This document shows, piece after piece, positions 1 to 10,672 of a stretch of 64,000 nucleotides of DNA; positions within the stretch are counted from its first letter, which is position 1, and each line of letters opens with the position of its first letter. The DNA is from Stentor coeruleus (lineage: Eukaryota; Ciliophora; Heterotrichea; Heterotrichida; Stentoridae), in NCBI GenBank assembly GCA_001970955.1, contig MPUH01000125.1:1-64000 (forward strand). Reading direction: 5' to 3'. A model generated the notes under the pieces. The model did no database searches, had not been told where the DNA came from, and worked only from the letters and a program-made list of their open reading frames with translations. The position numbers and the translations under genes are program-made.

Positions 1-288
1 ACTTTTTTTACCTCATAAAATCAACACAAATCCCCAAACCATATCAACCTTTTTCTCTCCCTACCTTAAAGCATCCTTCTTTATTTGTCATACTTTTCCC
101 AGTTATAATTAAAATCAACTTTTTCATCACCACTCACAAATTCCATCTTAATTCAAAACCNTAATTAAAATCAACTTTTTCATCACCACTCACAAATTCC
201 ATCTTAATTCAAAACCCTCAACCTAATTGTTTATCTTTTTACCTCTTCGTCCATTGTTTATCATCCAACCTCAAAAACCAATAAAAAT
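1..288 (+). other. 5' flank of the K+ channel gene
   Basis: A/C/T-rich and G-poor, as before other plus-strand genes here. It holds a duplicated 55-nt block around an N at 161. No recognisable promoter motif was seen. Confidence 0.5.
106..216. repeat. 55-nt direct repeat around N161 (unmerged contig overlap)
   Basis: Positions 106-160 and 162-216 are identical and separated only by the single N at 161. The same pattern recurs at most other Ns in the window, so it is best read as an assembly join whose overlap was not collapsed, not as a biological tandem repeat. Confidence 0.85.
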
Positions 289-2301
289 ATGAATGGGCTT
301 TTTGGGCGTTGTTGCAAAAAAAAGGGGAAAAAAGTACTTGACTGGCACGAAAAAGCAGAACTAGCCAAACGAAGATGGAGGAAAGTATGGTTACTAAGAA
401 ATCTATTAACAACAGTCGAAGAGTAATTTAAACATAGGGCAAAAAGTAGAGCTAATGACTACGGAGTTAGTCTTTACGAAGGGATTTCAATAGAAGCAGG
501 AAAAGAACGAGTTTTACATAAAAAGTGGATAGTCTATCCTTGGGTTTATTGGAAAAAAATCTGGGACCTAATTGCCGCAGGTTTAAAAATGTACTATTGT
601 TTTTCAATCCCATACTATCTAGCTTTTCATGGTAGCTATGAAGGTCATCTTATCCCATGGGACTTTTTTTTTGATATCCTTTTATTTATAGACATTATCG
701 TAAAACTATCAACAGCATTTGTCAAAGATTCTAAACTCATAGATGATCGAAAAAGTATTTTCATGAAAAGTTTAAGAGAAGGATTGATAATTGATATTAT
801 TTGTGTTTTACCTTTATATGCTGCATATGGTTCACTTATGTGGTTTAGGGTGTTAAGATTATTACAAATGAGCGAGTTAAAAAGAGCTTTAGAAAATGCG
901 GTAAAAAATATTTAGAATGTTATATCGACTATATTAGCGATATTGTCTTTTAATGATTATAATAGTAAACAAGCATTTTTACGTATTTCAAACTTTATTA
1001 TAATGCTCTGTGTGGTATCTCATAATATTACTTGTTTTTTATACCTTTTAGCTAAAGATGAGGAAATTGGATTAGCAAATACATATTTGGGAAATGATCA
1101 ATTAGATAATGAACAAGTTTATGCTAAGACTTTATATTATGTTATAACAACAATATCAACAGTTGGGTATGGAGATATATCGCCTAAGACTTCAAAAGAA
1201 ATCGCATTTGTTATGTTTGTGCAGTTTTTAGGAGTTGTTATTTTCGCTTATCTTACTGGGAACATAACTTCAATCCTAATGAATCTAAACCAAAGAGAAA
1301 AAATGCTTTCTGATAAAGAAATCAGTTTAGATAAATGGTTTTTAGACTTTAGTACTCATCATAAATTCCGTATTCCTCAAGATATGCAAAAAAACATAAA
1401 AGACTATTTTATGTATTATTGGGAAAATGATCACTCAGCTCTACTATCAGAAACTGGGTTTCTTATGAGAATGCCTTTAAAGCTTAGAAATGAGTTCATG
1501 GATTACCTTTTTTCTGATGAAATCGCGTATTTCAATGTATTCTTTGATGGTTATGACAAACAACTTTGTTATTCAATGATGCTAAATATGTACCCTAGGA
1601 TTTTTGAAGAGAAAAACCCTGTGATCAAAAATTCTACTGAAGTTGAAGAAATATACATAATTCGTAGAGGAAAAGTTGTTTTGACTACAACAATGGGAAC
1701 AAGTTTTCTAGTCTTGGGAGAAAAAAGTTTTTTCGGTGAAGAATATGTTTTGTTTAATGAAACACCAAAAATAGTTTTCTATGCTGATTCTTTAGGTGTT
1801 GAGTGCTTTTGTATTAAAAAAGGAAAGTATTTGGAATTACTTAATAAATACCCAAAGAGTTTTCAAGCGGTATTAAGAAGAGCTTTTAAACGAGCTAAAT
1901 ATTTTAAAGCTGTTATGCAACATGGGGTTAAAAAAGAAGAAATTGGATATGAAGAAGGGGTTCTTGTAAAAACTAAGACTGCTAGGTCAGGAGCTGGGGT
2001 TTATTTATCGAATTTTTCATGGGAATATGATCAGGAGGAAAATGATGAGTTAAATGAATTGATTATGAGGAATAATGAAATTACGGCTAAAGAAAAAATA
2101 TTGGAGAATTTGAAGAGCAATCAAGAAAATATGAGATCTTTACAAGAGAATATGGAGAAAATCAGTCAGAGAGTGGAGGAGGTTAAGAGTTTTTATGAGA
2201 AGGATATCCATAGTTTAGTCCAGATTATTAATTTGCTTAAGGAAGGACATACTTTGGAAGCTAATGATTTGATTAGCAAGCTTAAAACTGAAACTAAGTA
2301 G
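289..2301 (+). CDS. Voltage/cyclic-nucleotide-type K+ channel (6TM + CNBD)
   Basis: Predicted 660-aa channel in three exons with two 15-nt introns at 423-437 and 901-915. Both begin GTAA, end TAG and restore one frame. Hydrophobic S1-S3 lie at about residues 85-172, a weakly charged S4 (two or three Arg) near 178-195, and S5 at 221-245. The K+ selectivity filter TVGYGD is at 281-286, followed by S6. A cyclic-nucleotide-binding-like beta roll spans about 408-508, and a charged coiled coil ends the protein (about 598-660). The family (EAG/HCN/CNG superfamily) conducts K+ across the plasma or ciliary membrane. In the phosphate-binding cassette (FGEEYVLFNETPKIVFYA) the usual Arg is Lys, so nucleotide binding is uncertain. 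The start is the first ATG after an A/C-rich leader. Confidence 0.9.
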
Positions 2302-3117
2302 ATTAGGATATTATTTTAGTTAGAATTTATTATTAAAATAAGTTTTTATATTTTGTTTTGGTTTTGATCCTTGTGAATAAGGATTTATAAGTTTTTGTTG
2401 GGAAAACTTGTAATAAGATAATGGAGTTTTATTTTATATGGAGATGGATACAAATTTTAATTTTATTATATAAGAATTAGATATAAAAAGGTTAGTTTTT
2501 TTTGGGGTTATGCTAATTGCATGGATTTTGATACAAAAATAGGTTAAAATATTGTAGGATAATAAAATTCATATATGAGTTTTTTGGGAGATGTTGAAAT
2601 TTATAGGTTAAGAAATTGTTTATTTTTTGGGGAAGTCTGTGAAAGGAATTGTATTGAAAGCTGATTGAGTGCTTGTGGAGAAATTATGAAAAATTAATGC
2701 TCTTATAGAGGAAAATTGCTTAAAATAAACTGGTTTGCAAATTCATATTTTTAAACTGATTCTTCCTTTTGGTTTTTTCAGAATTATTAGTTTAAATACC
2801 TGAAAAAAATGATAACAAGCTTGATATCACTCATTTTTTCTTCCAATCTTATCCTAGTCCACATAATTTTCCACTATTAAACTGTATTTCATCTTCAAAA
2901 GTGCATAAACCCCAGTCTTTCCTTAAAAACATCATATTTTTCCATAAAAAAAGTTCATTTTATTATAAATTTATGCTTAACAATAGTTTTTGTGTTTATA
3001 ATATTAATAATATATCAAATTAAAAGTTTTTTTCATGTCTTATCTTACAATTCGAAATTAAAGCCCTAAACATAATAAAAAATCCATGATTATAAGTTAC
3101 CAAACGTTTTAAAGTAA
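2302..3117. other. Intergenic; no gene seen
   Basis: G/T/A-rich and C-poor to about 2780 (3' flank of the channel gene), then switching to A/C-rich and G-poor before the next plus-strand ORF. No RNA gene, repeat or conserved coding segment was recognised. Confidence 0.4.
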
Positions 3118-3387
3118 ATGGCAATATGTTGGATTGACGATTGGCTCTGTGAAATGAAGAATGATTTAGCATTAGATATAGAAGAAAAGTCAGTTCTTTA
3201 TTCTTTTGATTTTAGAAAAGAAACCCCGAAGCTTTTTCCAATAGGCAAATTCAGATGGCTTAATACCCCTCGACATGGTATCCAAAAATCATTCAAAAGA
3301 AGCAACACCTGGAATTCAGCTTCAACTTCACCAAGCTTTATGAAAGACATCGATTTCTGCCCATTATTTCGACAAAGTATATGCTAG
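3118..3387 (+). CDS. Small hypothetical protein, 89 aa
   Basis: Short ORF that I do not recognise. It is rich in Trp, Phe, Arg and Ser (CWIDDWLCEMKNDL start; RGIQKSF-type basic middle), with no transmembrane segment or signal peptide. It looks like protein in composition and lies after an A/C-rich, G-poor leader like other plus-strand genes. An open frame of this length is uncommon in DNA this AT-rich. No 15-nt intron extends it: the GTATATGCTAG at its end is only 11 nt. It could still be chance. Confidence 0.5.
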   Translation: MAICWIDDWLCEMKNDLALDIEEKSVLYSFDFRKETPKLFPIGKFRWLNTPRHGIQKSFKRSNTWNSASTSPSFMKDIDFCPLFRQSIC

Positions 3388-3835
3388 AATTCGAATCTAA
3401 AGACTAATTTTATAATTATGCTTAATAATTTATGCAGAATTTTTAAAATCTTCTTAAACATCACAAATCCATATCATCACACCAAAAAACCTTTCATTCT
3501 TTCAATTAACCATTTTTGCCTCTAAATTTCTTAAATTATCATCCAAAATTTTTCCTATACAAAAAACTCCCAATTCCCATCCTTACAACTTATCCTAACT
3601 ATCATCAACAAACTTAAAATTTTGACACATTAAACTAATTTTCCCACACTTATTCTTTATCACTTCCATCCACAACAACAAAATCCTCTAAAAAAAATAT
3701 AAACGAAATATACAACCTTTTACTAAAAACTCTCACACAATCATAATAAAAAATCCCTTATAATTAATCTAATCATAAAACTTCAACTGAAAATTCATAA
3801 TAAAACCATAAACTATTTTTTACTCATAATCTATT
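3388..3835. other. Intergenic, C/A-rich 3' flank of the minus-strand gene
   Basis: A/C/T-rich on the plus strand, that is G/T-rich in the sense of the converging minus-strand gene. Nothing else seen. Confidence 0.4.
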
Positions 3836-6800
3836 CTACTGACTAAGTGCTTCTTGCAGTATTTCTTGTTGGAAAATCCCTCTTCCATGTCCTCCAATAC
3901 TATGTTTCAATATAATAATGCACAAAGCTTCATTACTAACCTCTTCCCCATTACCTCCTTCATGAGCTAAAGCTTCTTTAAACAACCTTTCCTGTGCTTC
4001 TAAACTCAAACTAGAATCCAATTGAACAAAATACTGTGAAGCTTTCTCAGCAGTAAGCATATTTCCTTTAATAATCTTCCTTAACCCATAATAATCCTCA
4101 ACAATCTGAAACTCATATTCACTAACAATACTATTAAGGAAATCAGCTTTAGTAACCATCGCAGCTTTGCTATAAATTTTCTTTACCTGCTCTTCAAAAC
4201 TAACTTTTTTTTTCCAATTCTCAAATGTTATCATCCCAGTTTCTTTTTCATCAATAAAACTACACAAAGCTTCTGCATCTTCTTGACTTATCCATATATC
4301 AAGAACAGTTCTTAACCCATCAATAAACTCATGATAATCTAAAACCCCCTGTTTTGCATTTAAAGCTCTAAAAACATACCCATCATCTTTATTTTCTCTA
4401 TGAAGATTTCCACATATTTTCAATATTGTTATTTCAAGTTTATCTGGTTGATCCATATGTAATCTTTCTAATATCCTTTCTCCTACAACTCTATGAGACT
4501 TATAGATTTTCTTAACAATTTCAACAACATCAACAATAGAAGCTTCTCCTCCAAATTGTTGTACTTCATAAACTTCAGCATAATTCTCATCAGTTTCTTT
4601 AAGTTTTCTGCTTATTTTATTAAATATTTCTTGAATTGAACATAAATATACTATAACTCTTATTGGTAAAGGACGTGAATGGAATATCCCTAAAAGTCGA
4701 CAATAGAATATTGCATATGGATGATTTAGTTTATAAAGTTCTTCTAATGATGTGATAAGAGCTTTTAGTTGTTTTAACCCAAGAGCCTTTAGACCATATT
4801 TCTGATACATATATTCAAACATATAATCAGCTGCACTTCTTGGCTCACGGGCCATTTTGATATCGTTTTGATCAAGTTTATGTTTATCAACCATCATCCC
4901 TTCAAGAGTTTTCCATAATGTTGCATATGTCATTGGGGGTTCTTTACGAAGTTTTGATACTCTTTCTATAAGTGGATTATGGAATATAATACTTGGGCTA
5001 ATTCCTTCTATTATTAAAGAGTCTTGTATTGATCTAGAAAAATCGTCTATACTACCTAAACTAAGTAGGCTTTCTTTTTTACTCTCAAAACCTTTTTTAT
5101 GTAAAACTTGGCATTCTTCAGATATTGACTGTATCTCTTTTTCTGCGGCTACAAGTTTTTTTCTAAGTTTTTCCTTCTCAGCTGTAAGTTTTGATATTTT
5201 CTCTTCGTACATAAGTAAACTTTCTGATATTTTACCCATTTGTTCATTCATCATTTCTCTGTATTCTTCAAGTTGTGATGGTGTTTCAGCATTAAGCCTA
5301 TTTTCAAGAGCTTTTAATCTTGAGTATTCTGCTTTATAAAACTCAGCAAGTTCAGTGTATTTATTTAACTCATCTTTTAACATCCCATTTTCTAATTGAC
5401 TGTTTTGTAGTTCGTTTTCAAAAAAGTTTTCTTGGGTTCTCATTCGTAATTGTAATACATCAATTTCTCTAGTTTGTTGGGTGTTGGAGTATACAAGCTC
5501 ATTTTTGACTCGATCCCATTCTTCTTCTTGGGATTTATGGTTTTTAAGATGCATGTTTATGTCGTTTTTAAGTTTTTCTAGTTGTTGGGTTAAGGTTTTT
5601 TCAAGTTTTTCATGATTGTTTATATCATTTTCTAGTTTAGTAAGCTTTTTTTTGGTAACTTTGAGGTCTTTTTCTAATGATTTTTTCGCTGATTTGCAAG
5701 TGTTGTATTTTTCTGTTATGATTGACCTTTCTTCAGTAGCTTTGGAGTCTTGTTCTTTTAAGGATTCTATAAGGGAAGACATATCACCTAAGTTTTCTAT
5801 AGTTTTTTCTTGTAAAGATTTATTATCAATCATTGAAGTTAGTTCTTTTTTAAGATAGTCGATTTGATTTGTACTTTCTTGATATTTGATTTTGATTTCT
5901 TCAAGTTCTGATTTAAGTCTTGTGTTTTTACTTGATAGGGTTTGGAATTTATATTCAATTTGGCTTCGTTCATCTTTAGAACGTTTTAGAGCTTCGGTAT
6001 AAAAGGATAATTGCTCGTTAAAAGCTTCGCTGTCCATTTCAGAAATGTTTCCTGCCATAGGGATTTCTTCTTTTAAGGCCCTTTTGAGATCTTCGATTTG
6101 TATGGCATATTTGGATTCTGATGCTTCATGTCTTTTTATTAAGTCTTCAAGTTGAATGATTTTAGTTTGTTTTTCTTGAATGATTTTACTTGACTTTTCT
6201 ATTTCCTGCATTCTTGTTGTAGACTCTTTTGTCAGTCTGAGGATTTCTTCATTTGCCTGGTCGAGGTCTTTGTTTTTCTTAGCTTTTTCTAGAACTCTAA
6301 GATCAGCGTTTGCTTTTTCTAAGCTTTCAATAAGCACACTTCTTTCAGCTTCAAGGTTAAGCACTTGATTTCTTAGACTTTCTTCTTCTTTACCTTTTGA
6401 TTTTCTTGATCTTTCGATTTCTTCATTTAAGCTACGTACAGTTGATAACAGGTCATCTTTTTCGTTTTCCCAACTTTTTTGGCCTAAACTACACAAACTT
6501 AGCTCTTTAAGTTCATTAAGTACTTTTTCTAATGTTTCAGGTCCTGCTTTTTTTGGATCTTTCCAGCTTTCTCTAACAGTTTTTTCAAGTCTGAGCTTAA
6601 GTTCATTGAATTGTACCCAGTTATCTTCAGTTATTTTTCTAAGTTTTTCTTGTAGTTCCATGTTCTCCTGCTCAAGTTTTCTTGTATCATAAGGATTTTC
6701 ACTTCTATTTGTACACTGGTTTTCAGCTTGGAGGTCTGAATTTACTTTATGTGTAAATGAGGAATTCATTTTTTCCATAAGTATTTCTTCAGTATTCAAC

Positions 6801-7393
6801 CCTTTAGGACCATCAAACTCCTCATAATCCTCAGCATTTCTCAAATAATTAAACAGAAATGCTCCAGTTGTAACAAATGCCATCCCATTAATAACAAACA
6901 CCCAAAAACATCCACTTTCATAAGTAGGTATAATAAACTCTTTATTCACATTCTCGTAGCTACCCGAAATCATCAAAAAATACATCATCGACCCGGTAAT
7001 ATAAATTCCAGGGCCTACAAGTCTGACAATTTTCTCAGCTCTTTGTTTCCAATTAATAAAACAATAATAAACACTCAAAAAGCCATACAAAATACAAGAA
7101 AGCCCAAGGACCCATCCACTGATTTCAAATGTTCTTAAGCTTCCACATATAGTCAAAATGTCTTCGTTTCTGCTTTTTTCACATGCAAAACTGTCGAAAT
7201 CCCCAAAAGATGCATAAGCGGTCCCAGAGACATCTTCATACAGTAATTCATGGTTAATCCCCCATAATGTGACCTTGTAAGAGCTAAAAGATAAATATTC
7301 TGATGTTAGGCTTGTTGTTAAAGCTAGGATTACTAGTATGTTTAAAGCCATATGCACATGCTTGTATTTCATTTTTATATCATTCCTTAGCAT
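3836..7393 (-). CDS. Four-TM membrane protein with giant coiled coil and EF-hand-like C-terminus
   Basis: 1185-aa protein of unrecognised family. Four hydrophobic segments lie near residues 14-32, 92-114, 124-144 and 158-182. The loop between the first two contains Cys and aromatic residues, a tetraspan layout. From about 215 to 850 comes a nearly unbroken, highly charged heptad coiled coil rich in Glu, Lys and Leu. The last 330 residues are helical and globular, with two weak EF-hand-like segments, one around ALNAKQGVLDYHEF and one around SFIDEKETGMITFENW. It probably anchors a long rod to a membrane, with the C-terminus reaching a cytoskeletal or Ca2+-responsive partner; this is inference from layout. 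A second Met lies seven codons after the chosen start. Confidence 0.8.
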   Translation of the reverse strand: MLRNDIKMKYKHVHMALNILVILALTTSLTSEYLSFSSYKVTLWGINHELLYEDVSGTAYASFGDFDSFACEKSRNEDILTICGSLRTFEISGWVLGLSCILYGFLSVYYCFINWKQRAEKIVRLVGPGIYITGSMMYFLMISGSYENVNKEFIIPTYESGCFWVFVINGMAFVTTGAFLFNYLRNAEDYEEFDGPKGLNTEEILMEKMNSSFTHKVNSDLQAENQCTNRSENPYDTRKLEQENMELQEKLRKITEDNWVQFNELKLRLEKTVRESWKDPKKAGPETLEKVLNELKELSLCSLGQKSWENEKDDLLSTVRSLNEEIERSRKSKGKEEESLRNQVLNLEAERSVLIESLEKANADLRVLEKAKKNKDLDQANEEILRLTKESTTRMQEIEKSSKIIQEKQTKIIQLEDLIKRHEASESKYAIQIEDLKRALKEEIPMAGNISEMDSEAFNEQLSFYTEALKRSKDERSQIEYKFQTLSSKNTRLKSELEEIKIKYQESTNQIDYLKKELTSMIDNKSLQEKTIENLGDMSSLIESLKEQDSKATEERSIITEKYNTCKSAKKSLEKDLKVTKKKLTKLENDINNHEKLEKTLTQQLEKLKNDINMHLKNHKSQEEEWDRVKNELVYSNTQQTREIDVLQLRMRTQENFFENELQNSQLENGMLKDELNKYTELAEFYKAEYSRLKALENRLNAETPSQLEEYREMMNEQMGKISESLLMYEEKISKLTAEKEKLRKKLVAAEKEIQSISEECQVLHKKGFESKKESLLSLGSIDDFSRSIQDSLIIEGISPSIIFHNPLIERVSKLRKEPPMTYATLWKTLEGMMVDKHKLDQNDIKMAREPRSAADYMFEYMYQKYGLKALGLKQLKALITSLEELYKLNHPYAIFYCRLLGIFHSRPLPIRVIVYLCSIQEIFNKISRKLKETDENYAEVYEVQQFGGEASIVDVVEIVKKIYKSHRVVGERILERLHMDQPDKLEITILKICGNLHRENKDDGYVFRALNAKQGVLDYHEFIDGLRTVLDIWISQEDAEALCSFIDEKETGMITFENWKKKVSFEEQVKKIYSKAAMVTKADFLNSIVSEYEFQIVEDYYGLRKIIKGNMLTAEKASQYFVQLDSSLSLEAQERLFKEALAHEGGNGEEVSNEALCIIILKHSIGGHGRGIFQQEILQEALSQ

Positions 7394-9142
7394 ATTTAAA
7401 TTATTTAGAAGCTAAGCTAGATGTTTTATTATATTTTTCCCTAGTTTACAGAGAAGTTTATTGGTAGGATGATTTTATGTTGGAATTAGCTTTTTTTGGA
7501 TTTATTAGTTAGGGGTTTGGCAAATTGGCAAAACTTTATAAGTATGGATGACTTTTATTTAGATGATTATGTTGATTTTGATTTTGGATTTAAAATGGTA
7601 AGAGAATTTTGAGATTTTTTAGGATATAGGAAGACTATGCTTTTTTTAGACTTTGATTATGACTTGCAAATATTAGTTTTTTTCTTGTTTTTATACATCA
7701 AAAACCGGCAAGTGGGCTTTTTTTTTTTGGTAGATATGAAGGAAAAATATTCAATTGTCTGATTATATTATGAGAAATGAAGTAAAGATTAACAAATAGA
7801 ACTTGGATAGAAAGTTTTTATGGAATTTTATTGGTAGTTTTTAGAGATATAGAATAATTTTGATAATTGGTTTATTTAAAGTTAGGTGTTATTTTCTTAT
7901 AGCATATAGATAATTATAAAAGACAAATATTATAGTTATAAGAATTTAGAATAAGTACTTTTTGTGATTAATAATATATAATTTTTCTGATTGGAAACAT
8001 ATAATATTATTTTGTTATCTACATATGATTCAAATACATATACGCTATGAGTTTTATTGGGAAAAATAATGCTTAACAAATTTTATGTTAATTTTTAATA
8101 TAATTACTTTTTCATATACATAAACTTGAATTAGGTGTATTTTTATTTAAAATTTTGGTATGATACTTTTTTCTATTTCTATTCATAGAATTTATATATA
8201 AACAGGATAAATGTAAATATGGATATGCTTATAATGGAAAGGGAAAGATTGGATTATATAATTATTGAGTTTATTATGGTATATTTTTGTATAGTTTTTT
8301 GGAGGATGAATATGTAAATTGTATTATTAAAATATGATTAATTGTATGATAAGTTATGATTAGAGTTTAGTTTATTTGTGTAATAAGGATTTATAGAAAC
8401 ATTTTATAGTTAATTATGCTACTTGAAGAATTTCTTATTAGAGGATATTAGATTTTTAGATTTTCAGATTTCGCTATTTTGCATATAATTGATCAGGATA
8501 AAGTTTATTAATGAATTGTATTAGTAAAATTAATCAATTACAAAAAAATAATTTTAAGCATTTCCCTATCAATTTTAAAGTAAATTTATTCAGTTCTTAA
8601 TAATTATCTTTAGCTAGCACCCAGATACTATAATCTTTTTATAAAATTCCATATTTAATTATATAATTACAACTTTATCCTTAATCCCATTTGCCACATC
8701 TATATCAAACTCAATAAATTTAAGTTTTATACCCATCTATTAACCATATCAATGCACCTTGCAAACTGGGATATCCCTATTTTCCCTATTCTCTTCAATC
8801 CTAAGAATCTTCCGCAATAAATTTATATTTTCTTCTTATTCATCAGAGTACTAATAAAAACCTAACAGTTACTATAACCCACACAAAAACATAAAAATTA
8901 CAACTTTTATATGATTAACTATAAACATAAGAATACTACAATAAAAGCTTTTATAATCCCTGCTCATTANAAAAAAGGCAAATTTCACTCAATAAAACCT
9001 AACAGTTACTATAACCCACACAAAAACATAAAAATTACAACTTTTATATGATTAACTATAAACATAAGAATACTACAATAAAAGCTTTTATAATCCCTGC
9101 TCATTATGAGTGAAATATTAGTGGCTAAATTATTAACAATAT
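7394..9142. other. Long divergent intergenic region
   Basis: Shared 5' region between a minus- and a plus-strand gene. The left half is G/T-rich on the plus strand and the right half (from about 8580) is A/C-rich and G-poor, so both genes have a C-over-G leader in their own sense. The middle is AT-rich. No extra gene or RNA was recognised. Confidence 0.45.
8857..9106. repeat. 113-nt direct repeat around N8970 (assembly join)
   Basis: 8857-8969 recurs at 8994-9106 just before the CDPK gene. Between the copies lie the N and about 23 nt of extra sequence. Most likely an uncollapsed contig overlap. Confidence 0.8.
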
Positions 9143-10543
9143 ATGGAGATTTTTAAAGTATCCGCATTAGACTTTGTTACAGAAAAACACTGCCAAATGA
9201 ATGAAAACTATGAAGTTAAAGAAACTTTAGGTGAAGGGTCATTCGGATCAGTAAGGAAAGTTACACACAGACAAACCCATGAAGACAGAGCTGTGAAGAT
9301 TCTACACAAAAAAAAACTTAACAATTCTTCAAATATGCAAGATATTCTTAATGAAGTTACGATATTAAGAGGTTTAGATCATCCCAACATACTTCGGGTA
9401 TATGAATGTTACCAAGACAAATTTTGTTATTGTATAGTTACAGAACTATGTAGAGGGGGTGAGCTATTTGAAAAAATCACAGGTCAACAAAGGATTTCAG
9501 AATCTCTCTGCGCCGATTATATAAGACAAATCCTCTCATGTCTTTTATACATTCACGAAAGGCATATAGTCCACAGAGATCTGAAACCAGAAAATTTTCT
9601 CTTAGACAACCATGGCCCAACAGCAAATTTGAAACTTATCGACTTTGGTTCAGCAACTTTTATAACTATAGGCAAAAGCTTAAATCAGCAAATCGGTACC
9701 TCATATTATATCGCCCCAGAAGTCATAGAAAAACATTATAATGAAAAATGTGATATTTGGAGTGCTGGGGCTATTCTCTATATAATGCTTTCAGGTGTAC
9801 CTCCTTTTCAAGGGAAAAACGATGCAGAGATTTTTAAAAAGGTAAAAAAAGGTAAATATGACCTTAAATCAGCAGTTTGGAATACAGTCAGCAAGCCAGC
9901 TAAAGATTTATTACAAAAACTTATGACTCTAGATCCAAATATAAGAATCAATGCTAGAGAAGCTTTAAGACATCCTTGGCTAAGAAGTGCAATAGACCAT
10001 CCAATTGACCGTAGTCATTCAGAACGTTTTTTAGTAAATCTGCAGAATTTCCATCCACATAAAAAACTCCAAAAATTGACTTTATCATTTATAGCTTCAC
10101 AATTGACTACAAAAAATGAACAAGAAGAAATGCTGGAATTGTTTAAAAAACTAGACTTTGATAATAATGGGACTCTATCAAAACATGATTTGAAAAATGG
10201 AATTTCACAGTTTAAACTAATTAGTGATAGGGAAATTGATCAAATTATGCTTGAAGTCGATATTGATGAATCTGGGGAAATTGATTTTTCAGAGTTTTTA
10301 ACAGCATGTTTTAGTAAAAGGTACCTTTTGTCTAGAGAAAAACTTGAGATGGCTTTTTGGGAATATGATACAAGTCATAGTGGGGCGATAAGTAAAGATG
10401 ATCTTAAGAATGTGTTGGGTAAGGATCATAGTTATGATGATGGGATATGGCAGATGATGATTGAAGAAGCTGATAAGAACAAAGATGGGGTTATTGATAT
10501 AGATGAGTTCTCTGAAATGATGCTGAGTTTATTAGATATGTGA
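9143..10543 (+). CDS. Calcium-dependent protein kinase (CDPK)
   Basis: 466-aa Ser/Thr kinase fused to a calmodulin-like domain, the CDPK layout of plants, apicomplexans and ciliates. Kinase domain at about 23-280: Gly loop GEGSFG (30-35), ATP-anchoring Lys52, catalytic HRDLKPEN with Asp146, DFG at 167-169 and APE at 191-193. An autoinhibitory junction lies around 290-325. Four EF-hand loops start near 338 (DFDNNGTLSKHD), 373 (DIDESGEIDFSE), 409 (DTSHSGAISKDD) and 444 (DKNKDGVIDIDE). Loops 1, 2 and 4 keep the acidic ligands best. All catalytic residues are present, so an active Ca2+-switched kinase is expected. No N-terminal Gly for myristoylation is seen. It ends in TGA, supporting TGA as a stop here. 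Confidence 0.95.
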   Translation: MEIFKVSALDFVTEKHCQMNENYEVKETLGEGSFGSVRKVTHRQTHEDRAVKILHKKKLNNSSNMQDILNEVTILRGLDHPNILRVYECYQDKFCYCIVTELCRGGELFEKITGQQRISESLCADYIRQILSCLLYIHERHIVHRDLKPENFLLDNHGPTANLKLIDFGSATFITIGKSLNQQIGTSYYIAPEVIEKHYNEKCDIWSAGAILYIMLSGVPPFQGKNDAEIFKKVKKGKYDLKSAVWNTVSKPAKDLLQKLMTLDPNIRINAREALRHPWLRSAIDHPIDRSHSERFLVNLQNFHPHKKLQKLTLSFIASQLTTKNEQEEMLELFKKLDFDNNGTLSKHDLKNGISQFKLISDREIDQIMLEVDIDESGEIDFSEFLTACFSKRYLLSREKLEMAFWEYDTSHSGAISKDDLKNVLGKDHSYDDGIWQMMIEEADKNKDGVIDIDEFSEMMLSLLDM

Positions 10544-10672
10544 AGTGTAATTAAGTTTATATATTAAAGGGTTGTATATGATTTGTATATAGTTTATGTG
10601 AGTTATATAAATTTTATAGGGTTTATATGATAAATAAGAGATTTTTTATATATGAATAAGATCTCATAATAG

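Noticed and set aside
3375-3395. GAATTCGAATC after the small ORF as a tRNA T-arm
   Set aside because: No matching acceptor, D-arm or anticodon stem upstream.
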